From a virus, in IMG/VR virus record IMGVR_UViG_3300042922_000335, positions 1 through 31,062 of that record: a stretch of DNA of 31,062 bases. The stretch is one strand, 5' to 3'. This document shows positions 1 to 6,466 of this stretch, piece after piece. The notes beneath the pieces are model-generated. The model had not been told where the DNA came from and did not search any database. It saw only the letters and a program-made list of their open reading frames with translations. The stretch's first letter is position 1; each line of letters starts with the position of its first letter. Made by a program: the position numbers and the translations under genes.

Positions 1-32
1 CCCAAATGATTCATAATAAGCTCTCTGTAGCC

Positions 33-83
33 GCTCAAAATTTTTGTCAAAATTTCTCATGATAAATGACAAAAATTTTGAGC
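33..83. terminator. 17-bp perfect inverted repeat after the last tail-fibre gene, possible terminator
   Basis: Positions 33-49 and 67-83 are exact reverse complements (GCTCAAAATTTTTGTCA on the left arm) separated by a 17-nt loop. The repeat begins 3 nt after the stop of the last late gene, where a terminator for the minus-strand late transcript is expected. The loop is long and there is no clean U-run after the stem, because the stem itself carries the A/T runs, so it is not a textbook terminator. It might instead contain binding sites at the phage right end, since each arm carries TTTTTGTCA, also seen beside the repeats near 30.56 kb. Nothing else is recognisable in positions 1-32. Confidence 0.45.
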
Positions 84-86
84 ATT

Positions 87-233
87 CTAAGAATCAATTC
101 CAGCGAGTATTTCTTCTTTTTCCACCTTGGAAAGCTTCGTATATTCCTGAATAATATCCTCAGCAATTCTATTCTCCATATGCATTCTTGCTTTAATGGC
201 ATTAACGAATATTGATTTCTTCCATGTCGGCAT
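87..233 (-). CDS. small conserved phage protein, XkdX-like position (48 aa)
   Basis: This 48-residue frame starts with MPTWKKSIFVNAIKARM and ends ...EEILAGIDS. It lies 3 nt after the stop of the preceding gene, in operon order. Small acidic/amphipathic proteins of this kind, with a KLSKVEKEEI-like end, commonly follow tail-fibre genes in Firmicutes phages, where they are usually annotated hypothetical or XkdX-like. The N-terminus is basic and the C-terminal half is a predicted amphipathic helix. No function is known to me; a role in fibre assembly or attachment is only suggested by position. A longer frame over the same DNA (47-265) encodes a much less protein-like sequence and is rejected. 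Confidence 0.65.
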   Translation of the reverse strand: MPTWKKSIFVNAIKARMHMENRIAEDIIQEYTKLSKVEKEEILAGIDS

Positions 234-236
234 ACT

Positions 237-557
237 TTACACCCCCAATACTTCTGCCAAGGCAATATTTAGAGCCGCTACTTGCGCCTCCATTGCTTCA
301 GCTTTTGCTTTTGCGATGGAAGCTTCTTCATCTGCGGTTAAATTTCTTTCGACAACTGTTTCTCCATCCTCTTCATAAAAAATGTTATCTATATACTTAT
401 AACCTACGCTTAATGGATATTGTGTAGTGTCTACAGCAATCGCATCCTCTCCATACTGCACTCTTGCAATTTGATTTGCCACCTCGTAATTATCACAAAC
501 AATAATATTTCGTACTATATTGCCTTTTATTAAACTAAATATCTGATTACACCACAT
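237..557 (-). CDS. tail fibre-associated protein / fibre assembly-like (106 aa)
   Basis: The start follows a GGAG ribosome site. The N-terminal part (residues 1-60) resembles small proteins that follow receptor-binding genes in Firmicutes phages: a hydrophobic IFSLIKG...NIIVCDNYEVANQIA stretch, then a YPLSVGYKY segment typical of proteins that sit at fibre tips or chaperone them. The C-terminal 35 residues are an Ala/Glu-rich helix. It lies directly downstream of the glycine-rich tip gene and just before the last small gene. Family membership is inferred from pattern and context only; it may be a fibre chaperone or an XkdW-like protein. Confidence 0.6.
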   Translation of the reverse strand: MWCNQIFSLIKGNIVRNIIVCDNYEVANQIARVQYGEDAIAVDTTQYPLSVGYKYIDNIFYEEDGETVVERNLTADEEASIAKAKAEAMEAQVAALNIALAEVLGV

Positions 558-572
558 AGCAATCTCCTTTCC

Positions 573-1460
573 TTAACTTGCAAACCATCTTACTATAACG
601 ATTCCTGACCCACCAGCAGCATACCGACGAGGATATATACCGTTTTCGCCTCCACCTCCACCTCCGCCGGTGTTTGGAGTTCCAGCTGTAGCATACTGGT
701 AGTTACTAGAACCATTAATAGATAAATTGGTGTAGTTCCCACCTGCGCCGCCACCGCCAGCTCCACCTTGTCCATTTCCACCACGCTCGCTATAGTAGCC
801 ATCGTGCGCTTGGAGATCATAATTATATCCAAAACCACCGCCACCACCAGCGTAAAGCGTTCCGCCGGCTTCTCCAAATGCTCTTGTGGTAAAACCTTGA
901 CCTGCACCGGGAGGTGTTCCAGCACCACTGGAACCTCCATTATACCGATTTTGCTCTACCTGTCCACCAGAACCATCCGTTCCACCAGCACCAGCTACGT
1001 ATCCATTTCTACCATATGCACCTCCTCCCGAACCGCCGTTAGTACCATTGTTCCCCGCAACAGATACGCTTCCAAAAGAACTAGCACTACCATTATGTGC
1101 GTCATTATCATTTGCTGCTCCTCCTGCACCAACTACTATAGGTATCTGTGTACCAGGTGTTACAGCAACGGTTTGCGTTAGTGTGTAACCACTACCAGCT
1201 CCATTATTAATGTAACTGCCGCCGCCACCAACAAGGAACACTTGAACGGAATCTACGTCAGTAGGAACAGTCCACATTTGTGAAGAAGTAAATATGACTT
1301 GGCCAGATTGAGCGGGACCGCTTGCATACGCTAACCTTGCCACTCCATTTACACCGATGTATATTTTCTTTACTTTTCGAGCTACATCTCCTACTCCTAC
1401 ATACGCCTTTTTTACTTTCCTTGCAACGTTTGAGACTCCTACATACAATCCTTTTGCCAT
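573..1460 (-). CDS. glycine-rich tail tip / receptor-binding adhesin (295 aa)
   Basis: The N-terminus has three tandem 14-residue repeats of the form Y-V/I-G-V-x-x-VARKVKK starting near residues 6, 20 and 34. This head-to-tail motif is known at the start of many Firmicutes phage tail proteins. After a short beta domain (about residues 50-90), roughly residues 100-285 are rich in runs of Gly with Ala, Ser and Asn (GGGG, GAGG, GGSGGG). Such composition suggests a stack of polyglycine-II helices, as known in the tip adhesin gp38 of phage S16. The last residues, GIVIVRWFAS, look like a capping strand. The gene has a clear GGAGG site and follows the fibre shaft gene, so it probably binds the receptor. 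Confidence 0.75.
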   Translation of the reverse strand: MAKGLYVGVSNVARKVKKAYVGVGDVARKVKKIYIGVNGVARLAYASGPAQSGQVIFTSSQMWTVPTDVDSVQVFLVGGGGSYINNGAGSGYTLTQTVAVTPGTQIPIVVGAGGAANDNDAHNGSASSFGSVSVAGNNGTNGGSGGGAYGRNGYVAGAGGTDGSGGQVEQNRYNGGSSGAGTPPGAGQGFTTRAFGEAGGTLYAGGGGGFGYNYDLQAHDGYYSERGGNGQGGAGGGGAGGNYTNLSINGSSNYQYATAGTPNTGGGGGGGENGIYPRRYAAGGSGIVIVRWFAS

Positions 1461-1469
1461 GTATTCCTC

Positions 1470-2117
1470 CTATTCATATACAAAGTAAAGTGACCCAGTA
1501 GCCAGAGCAGATACTCCCGCTGTAAGGTCTGCTGTACCATAATCACTAGACATTTTTCTCCAAGAGCCCCAACTTGCTCCAGCGGCAGACCTAATATAAA
1601 ATGCATTGTCACCATGAAATCTAATAGCGATTTGAGCACCATATCCCCCTGACGGGTCTGTATGTGGAATATAAATTACATGAAACCAATCGGTATCAGG
1701 AAAACCAGGAATGTTTGTTGATGATGCGATATATGGAGAAGGATATGTTGCGGATGTAAAATCTATAACCCCATACCATGCCGATTGTGCAAAGTGACTT
1801 GGCGGATGTCCCCCAATTGAATCTGCATTACCACCATTAGCTGGCAGGCTTGTAGGCAATCCTGTAATCATACTTGCTGGATGTGTAGCTGGATGAGTGT
1901 AAACAGTATCTGTAAACTTCGCATTTGCCGGAACATCGGATTCCACCGTATGTCCGTTGACTTTTTCAGGGTTGGTAGCTTTTTCATTTAAAAATGCATC
2001 GTTCAATATCAACTGCCTAAAATTTGCATTGAATGTATCTGCATGGTTTGGGTCAGTAGTCTCTAATTTTCTCAAATGCTCATTGTATTCAGGGTTACTT
2101 GTATCAAAATAAGCCAT
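1470..2117 (-). CDS. tail fibre with C-terminal knob domain (215 aa)
   Basis: A GGAGG site precedes the ATG. The N-terminal 45 residues are helical and hydrophilic (HLRKLETTDPNHADTFN). The middle has fibre shaft signatures, VNGHTVESDVPANAKFTDT and TYTHPATHPAS, common in trimeric phage fibres. From about residue 110 a domain with YGVIDF, WFHVIYIPH, AQIAIRFHG, AFYIRSA and GSWRKM resembles the pyocin-knob-like domain at fibre tips. The gene lies between the tail-collar protein and the glycine-rich tip protein, so it probably forms the distal shaft that carries the adhesin. Length is short for a fibre, in keeping with a small baseplate. Confidence 0.8.
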   Translation of the reverse strand: MAYFDTSNPEYNEHLRKLETTDPNHADTFNANFRQLILNDAFLNEKATNPEKVNGHTVESDVPANAKFTDTVYTHPATHPASMITGLPTSLPANGGNADSIGGHPPSHFAQSAWYGVIDFTSATYPSPYIASSTNIPGFPDTDWFHVIYIPHTDPSGGYGAQIAIRFHGDNAFYIRSAAGASWGSWRKMSSDYGTADLTAGVSALATGSLYFVYE

Positions 2118-2128
2118 TCTACATCCTC

Positions 2129-2509
2129 CTAAAATATATCATCAATTTCAATCGGCATCTCTATATCTGAATCTTTTGGTTTTGGAGTAAATGCCCTTAT
2201 TGTGACAGCATCCCCATCAGCATCAATAAGAGCTATTTCACTGATTTTTTGTCCTGGTAACTCACCAATTTCCAAAGTACATAAGTAGCGGTAGGAAGTC
2301 TCTGTAATCTTGGTTATGGATTCCACATTCTTTCTTAGAATCTCATGTTTTAAAGCTATATCATCAATCCCAGGAGTAATAATATCTCCTGACTGAGTTG
2401 CTCCACCAGTGCCAAAAGCCATTTTAGTTATTGCTGGGACTGGCGATATACCAGCTCTTGCCTTTGCCATTTTTGCTTTTGCCGTTATTGTAATTATGCT
2501 ATTTGGCAT
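2129..2509 (-). CDS. tail-collar fibre N-terminal-domain protein (126 aa)
   Basis: Begins MPNSIITITAKAKMAKARAG after a GGAGG site. It continues with ITKMAFGTGG, then a block ILRKNVESITKITETSYRYLCTLEIGE and KISEIALIDADGD. This pattern matches the N-terminal module of phage tail-collar/tail-fibre proteins that dock onto the baseplate; here it stands alone without a distal fibre. It sits directly after the tail protein I gene, as in P2- and PBSX-type baseplate operons. It probably connects the fibre encoded by the next gene to the baseplate. Confidence 0.8.
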   Translation of the reverse strand: MPNSIITITAKAKMAKARAGISPVPAITKMAFGTGGATQSGDIITPGIDDIALKHEILRKNVESITKITETSYRYLCTLEIGELPGQKISEIALIDADGDAVTIRAFTPKPKDSDIEMPIEIDDIF

Positions 2510-2520
2510 AATAAACCTCC

Positions 2521-3231
2521 TTAAATGTTTTCGACTATCTCTTCACCATTAGGGTATTTATAAGTTATCCGAATTGGTAAATTAGCACCCTCTGAATTAA
2601 GAAGAGTACTTCCATCTAATAAAAAACTTCCATCCAAAGCCTGGACATCACTCCACCATTTTACCCCGATGATTAACCCCAAGCGTATACGAATGGATTC
2701 TTCGTTTTGCACTGCATAATGATAGATAAGTCTGTAATTATCCTTTGCACTGGCTTCCTTTACCTGACGGACATTTCTTTTTAAGGAATCAAATGGCAGT
2801 GTAGCAGCATCGATATCCCTGGGTAACACAAGAAGGAATTCAGCCCATCGGGTAGTATCGTATTGATATAGTGGAATGAGTTCGGGATTCTGATATCCTA
2901 AAGCCTTTACAGCAAGGAGAATCCCTTCCTTTGTCCCTGCCTTCTCCGCTATGATTGCCCTCATGCTAAGCCTGGTACGATAGGTTTCAATATCTTCCCC
3001 CTTCAGCATAGGCATATTCCTGTCACGCCCATGTTCCAGGAGCATTGACTCACTAGCAGATATAATCATGGATTCTTCCCTTACCCGGAAGATATCTTGT
3101 TTACAATCATCGAATATTTTACCGATAACCTTAAAAAATATATAAAACTGGTTAACCTTTTGCTTTCCCTTACGGAGAGGCGTGAAAAGGAGGCTAAACA
3201 TATAATCTCCGAACTTCTCAAATATTGTCAT
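2521..3231 (-). CDS. baseplate tail protein I / XkdU-like (236 aa)
   Basis: Follows the baseplate J gene by 2 nt with a GGAG site. The position between baseplate J and the tail-collar protein is that of P2 gpI or PBSX XkdU. The protein is mostly helical in the first 120 residues (FYIFFKVIGKIFDDCKQDIF, MLLEHGRDRNMPMLKGEDIE, then RTRLSMRAIIAEKAGTKEGI). The element after GTKEGI, a helix then a PELIPLYQ-type strand, is typical of this family. The C-terminal part is beta-rich with LDGSFLLDGSTLLNS. It likely links the wedge protein J to the fibres. Confidence 0.75.
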   Translation of the reverse strand: MTIFEKFGDYMFSLLFTPLRKGKQKVNQFYIFFKVIGKIFDDCKQDIFRVREESMIISASESMLLEHGRDRNMPMLKGEDIETYRTRLSMRAIIAEKAGTKEGILLAVKALGYQNPELIPLYQYDTTRWAEFLLVLPRDIDAATLPFDSLKRNVRQVKEASAKDNYRLIYHYAVQNEESIRIRLGLIIGVKWWSDVQALDGSFLLDGSTLLNSEGANLPIRITYKYPNGEEIVENI

Positions 3232-3233
3232 AG

Positions 3234-4364
3234 TCAGCTCCTTTCAACTGTAACAGACAGTTCTCCAAGGATAATAACCTTATCTGTTTCAAGAAAAACA
3301 TCCTCTTCAGGAATTAATACCTTTACATTTTTTATGGTAGACACGGTTTTCTTGATAGCATATACAATATCCGCATGAGTAAGCTCATTCAGCTCCCTTT
3401 CTTTACTTATCTTTAGGAATTCGGTTATAGCAGCCGTTACCCCTTCAGCAATACCGGAATCAGAAGTAGTTTCCGAAATAGTAACGGTTACTGTGACAGG
3501 TTGCTCAATAATCGTGGAGCTCTTAACAAGGACATCATCATATGACCCGGCTATTTCATCAATAGAAGTCTTTACTAACGCAAGTAACGCCTCTGTAGCT
3601 TCTCCGGCTGTACCAGTAACGACAATATCAACCGTCCCTTGTCCTCTTGGGTGCTGGTCATTTACTTTAGCAAATAAAACGCCTGGGACTTCTTCAGCAG
3701 TATTTTGATATTTCTCTGCGATTGGCCTTGTCGCTAAGTCTGACCAGGAGCGGAGTGTTCTTTCACGTAAGCTTTCGATGTCTTCAAGGTCACTGCCTTC
3801 TCTTGTTATCCATCCTGATTCATTCGTAACAGTGCAGCCACCATCCAAATAAGTAAGTGTGCGGGTTATCTGTCCTGTAGGTACATTGTATTTACTTCCT
3901 GCAAGCTCTGCTTCAACAAGAACCTGAACGGAAGAACTTCCTTGCTGAAGTATCGTATCACTTACCACAAAGAACCGTAGCTCTTCACCATTTAAATCTT
4001 TTATCGTTTTGAAAACATGACCTTGCGGTATTTTAACAGCATCCTCAGTGTCCCCACGGGTAACAGTTACCATTCCTTGAGTTTTTACAGCCTCCTTCTG
4101 TTTCTTTGAGAAGTCAGCAGCCTTAAGCTTTAGCCAGATACCCTCTGCATGGGATACAAACATATTGTTGAGAATACTACGCAAGAGAGTAACTAATTCA
4201 ATCCGTATCCTTAGGACTATCATAAGCAAGGTGTAAAAAATACCACCGGAATTAAAATTCGTTATAGAAAAGCCTTCATCGGTTAATTGCGTTATTGTTT
4301 CTTCCTTCAGCTCATCTATATCAGGAACCGGAAGTATTTCATCAAGAATACTTTCATCAATCAT
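3234..4364 (-). CDS. baseplate J-like wedge protein (XkdT-like, 376 aa)
   Basis: Belongs to the baseplate J/gp47 family: an N-terminal helical part, SHAEGIWLKLKAADF, TRGDTEDAVKIPQGHVFKT, then the diagnostic beta domain with ELAGSKYNVPTGQI, and TREGSDLEDIESLRERTLRSWSDLATRP. These are core signatures of the family that forms the baseplate wedge with the gpW/gp25 protein. The ATG at 4364 is preferred to one 30 nt upstream because GGAGG lies 9 nt before it. It overlaps the preceding wedge gene by 8 nt, suggesting translational coupling. Confidence 0.9.
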   Translation of the reverse strand: MIDESILDEILPVPDIDELKEETITQLTDEGFSITNFNSGGIFYTLLMIVLRIRIELVTLLRSILNNMFVSHAEGIWLKLKAADFSKKQKEAVKTQGMVTVTRGDTEDAVKIPQGHVFKTIKDLNGEELRFFVVSDTILQQGSSSVQVLVEAELAGSKYNVPTGQITRTLTYLDGGCTVTNESGWITREGSDLEDIESLRERTLRSWSDLATRPIAEKYQNTAEEVPGVLFAKVNDQHPRGQGTVDIVVTGTAGEATEALLALVKTSIDEIAGSYDDVLVKSSTIIEQPVTVTVTISETTSDSGIAEGVTAAITEFLKISKERELNELTHADIVYAIKKTVSTIKNVKVLIPEEDVFLETDKVIILGELSVTVERS

Positions 4365-4770
4365 TTGTGACCACCTCCACATTAATTCTGTCAAGACTTA
4401 CAGCAAGACTAAAGGTATCGGAATCATTGATAAATGAAAAGGTGACAAGGATTGTAATGATATCGTTATCAAAGCTTACATCTGTGTTAATAGTATCCAT
4501 ATCAATTATATCTCTGTTACTGAGCTTTTCCTTTATCCGCTCCCCAATTTCCAGTATGGTAAGTTCATCATCCTCACTCTGGATAAATTCCAGTAGTGAC
4601 CAACCCCATTCCAAATCATAGAATACTTCTCCGGCTTGGGTCATTGCCTCAAGTCGTATATCCTGCATTAGACATTCAAAACCGGATGCAGTAGGAGCGT
4701 CCCCTGTGGCTGCCTGGGTGAGCTGCCAAGTATCATCAAGTTTTATATCCGTGTCATATAATCCAGCCAT
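4357..4770 (-). CDS. baseplate wedge protein, XkdS/gp25-like (137 aa)
   Basis: The start at 4770 is chosen because GAGAGGTGG lies just upstream and because TGATG fuses the previous stop to this ATG. Sequence GLYDTDIKLDDTWQLTQAATGD, CLMQDIRLEAMTQAGEVFYDLEWGWSLLEFIQ, then TILEIGERIKEKLSNRD resembles the XkdS/DUF2634 and gpW/gp25-type wedge proteins that precede baseplate J. The C-terminal third is a beta domain with hydrophobic alternation. Family assignment is from order and pattern rather than a unique motif. Confidence 0.75.
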   Translation of the reverse strand: MAGLYDTDIKLDDTWQLTQAATGDAPTASGFECLMQDIRLEAMTQAGEVFYDLEWGWSLLEFIQSEDDELTILEIGERIKEKLSNRDIIDMDTINTDVSFDNDIITILVTFSFINDSDTFSLAVSLDRINVEVVTND

Positions 4771-5054
4771 CAAACCACCTCTCCAATAATGCAAGGGTTT
4801 AATTCACCATAGAGCATCCCGATCGCAACGGTTTTCCCGGCTTCAACATTAATTTTAGAAAGAATACCTGGTATTTCTGGAAAGCGTTCATCAATAGCAC
4901 CTGATTTGCCAAGTATCTTGAGATTATAGGAATACCATTCCCCTGAAGCTGTTACCTTCGTTACTTGCGCACGCATGAACGATGCAAGCTGTAAATGAGG
5001 AAAATCACTTGCAATCTGTTTCTCTACGACGTTTTTTATCATATCTTCAAGCAT
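4770..5054 (-). CDS. baseplate spike/OB-fold-like small protein (XkdR/DUF2577-like, 94 aa)
   Basis: A 94-residue protein with an N-terminal helix (MLEDMIKNVVEKQIASDF), then strands AQVTKVTASGEWYSYNLKIL and a C-terminal AGKTVAIGMLYGELNPCIIGEVV. The latter resembles the OB-fold of spike and hub-plug proteins in contractile tails. It lies between the hub (gpD-like) gene and the wedge genes, the slot held by XkdR in PBSX or gpV in P2. It has a GGAGG site and overlaps the next start by one base. No long spike helix is present, so a small plug-like role is inferred. Confidence 0.6.
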   Translation of the reverse strand: MLEDMIKNVVEKQIASDFPHLQLASFMRAQVTKVTASGEWYSYNLKILGKSGAIDERFPEIPGILSKINVEAGKTVAIGMLYGELNPCIIGEVV

Positions 5055-5098
5055 TGGTTTGCTCCTCCGTTTCCGTTGTCCTGTAAATCATCACACGG

Positions 5099-5866
5099 TT
5101 AGAAATATATATAAGTACGAATAAATCCCGCCTCATTGGTAGTAAAAACAACTTTCTTAACCTCGTATTCACCGGATATCTGTGGGTGCGAAATACTTAT
5201 TTTCTGTGAGTGTTTTATAAAGGGAGCAGAAACTGTCTCAAGCTCCCAAACACCTCCCGACCGATTAAGTGATATAATATTTGTTCCATACTCAAAAGCA
5301 TAGATTTTCGATTGTTGCGGCTTTATTCCCCAATGGAATGAACCACCGGAAAAGTAGAACTTTTCTGAAATTCCCCATATGGAGTGTATCTCATTGATAA
5401 CAGCGATAACATTCTTTTGATAGATGGGTACTCTTGCCTTTTCTGGATAGGTTGTTTTTGTAAGTTTCACATTTTTAACCCCTGCTTTTGTAAGGCAAAA
5501 CGAGAGTATTTCTTGTGGAGTAGTATCCAGGAAGGTTGATGTGATGTTTGTCTCTTCCAGCAGAATCATTTCGTCTTTCAGGAGTATCTCATTCATATTG
5601 CTTCCGTCATTGTAGGGCTTTGTGATATATCCTTCAAAAACCTCATCGAATACATCATTATAGCCAAGCTGTATAAGGGCTTTTTCTTTGGCTGCCAGTG
5701 AGATGTTTTCTTGAAATTCCTGTGTGAATCTCACTTTTGACCAATCATAGTAACTATCTTTGTTTGAATAAACTTCAATTTCAATACCTTCCGTAAAGGT
5801 ATATTCCCCGAGCTTTACACTAATTTCAGGATAAAAAAGCTCTGTAGCTTCCATTCTTAGAATCAC
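5099..5866 (-). CDS. baseplate hub, late control gpD / XkdQ-like (255 aa)
   Basis: The sequence ATELFYPEISVKLGEYTFTEGIEIEVYSN, a central WSKVRFTQEF...IQLGYNDVFDEVFEGYI, then DTTPQEILSFCLTKAGV and a C-terminal HPQISGEYEVKKVVFTTNE fits the tail hub family of PBSX XkdQ and P2 gpD (T4 gp27-like). The hub joins the tube to the spike. The reading frame opens with GTG at 5866; an ATG at 5854 is an equally plausible start because AAGGAA lies upstream of both. It is short for the family, which often carries extra domains. Confidence 0.75.
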   Translation of the reverse strand: MILRMEATELFYPEISVKLGEYTFTEGIEIEVYSNKDSYYDWSKVRFTQEFQENISLAAKEKALIQLGYNDVFDEVFEGYITKPYNDGSNMNEILLKDEMILLEETNITSTFLDTTPQEILSFCLTKAGVKNVKLTKTTYPEKARVPIYQKNVIAVINEIHSIWGISEKFYFSGGSFHWGIKPQQSKIYAFEYGTNIISLNRSGGVWELETVSAPFIKHSQKISISHPQISGEYEVKKVVFTTNEAGFIRTYIYF

Positions 5867-5879
5867 TTCCTTTTCCTTT

Positions 5880-6464
5880 TTAGTAAGGCATATTGGTAAG
5901 CTTATTTGAATAGCTCGTTATGTGTGCATTATCTACAGCAGGTGATTTACTGGGTGCACTTCCCCGGTTATTGTTTAGATAATTTTGATAAGCAGGGTCT
6001 AAACTATAACTTGAAGTATTAGTAGTGCTTTTTTTCTTACCTGTAGACTTTGTTGCTTTTATTTTCATAGTGTTGTATGTCCAGAACTCAAGGCTTACTG
6101 TAAGTTGTTCTTTCTTGTTTTCTTCCTTGGTTCCAAGACTTTTAAAAATAACTTTTTTGATTTTTCGGGCTGCCGTATGCTCATTGATAATCTCATGTAC
6201 AATAGGTTTCTTTTGTCCTGATTTTAAAAAAAGGTTTTGTATTTTCTCAAGCTTTTGCTTCTTGGTTAGCTTTGGGCTATCTTCCAATATGAGCTCAATG
6301 GTAATCTTGGCATCCTCATATCCTGTAGCTTGTTTGGCTTTGGCAGAGCTGCCCTGGACTTCCTGTTCCTCAACAAGTGCATCATGCTTCACTTCAATGC
6401 TTTTGATGAGACCGGGGAGGACAACCCCGCTCACCTTTATCGAACTGTCATCGACAAATATCAA
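5880..6464 (-). CDS. tail protein between tape measure and hub, XkdP-like position (194 aa)
   Basis: Starts with TTG at 6464, with GGGGAGGG 6 nt upstream and overlapping the end of the tape-measure gene. Residues 1-130 form a beta-rich domain (IKVSGVVLPGLIKSIEVKHDALVEEQ, AKQATGYEDAKITIELILED, then a KLEKIQNLF helix) resembling the N-terminal part of proteins that initiate the baseplate between tape measure and hub. The usual LysM domain of XkdP is absent; instead residues 130-194 are a low-complexity Lys/Ser/Thr/Asn tail ending LTNMPY. The role, joining tube and hub, is inferred from order. Confidence 0.6.
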   Translation of the reverse strand: MIFVDDSSIKVSGVVLPGLIKSIEVKHDALVEEQEVQGSSAKAKQATGYEDAKITIELILEDSPKLTKKQKLEKIQNLFLKSGQKKPIVHEIINEHTAARKIKKVIFKSLGTKEENKKEQLTVSLEFWTYNTMKIKATKSTGKKKSTTNTSSYSLDPAYQNYLNNNRGSAPSKSPAVDNAHITSYSNKLTNMPY

Positions 6465-6466
6465 GA

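Noticed and set aside
47-265. A 72-codon minus frame at the left edge
   Set aside because: A shorter frame (87-233) over the same DNA has better protein character and correct spacing after the upstream stop.
768-1181. A 137-codon Ser/Thr/Ile-rich frame on the plus strand
   Set aside because: It is the complement of the Gly/Ala-rich adhesin codons; no promoter or ribosome site.
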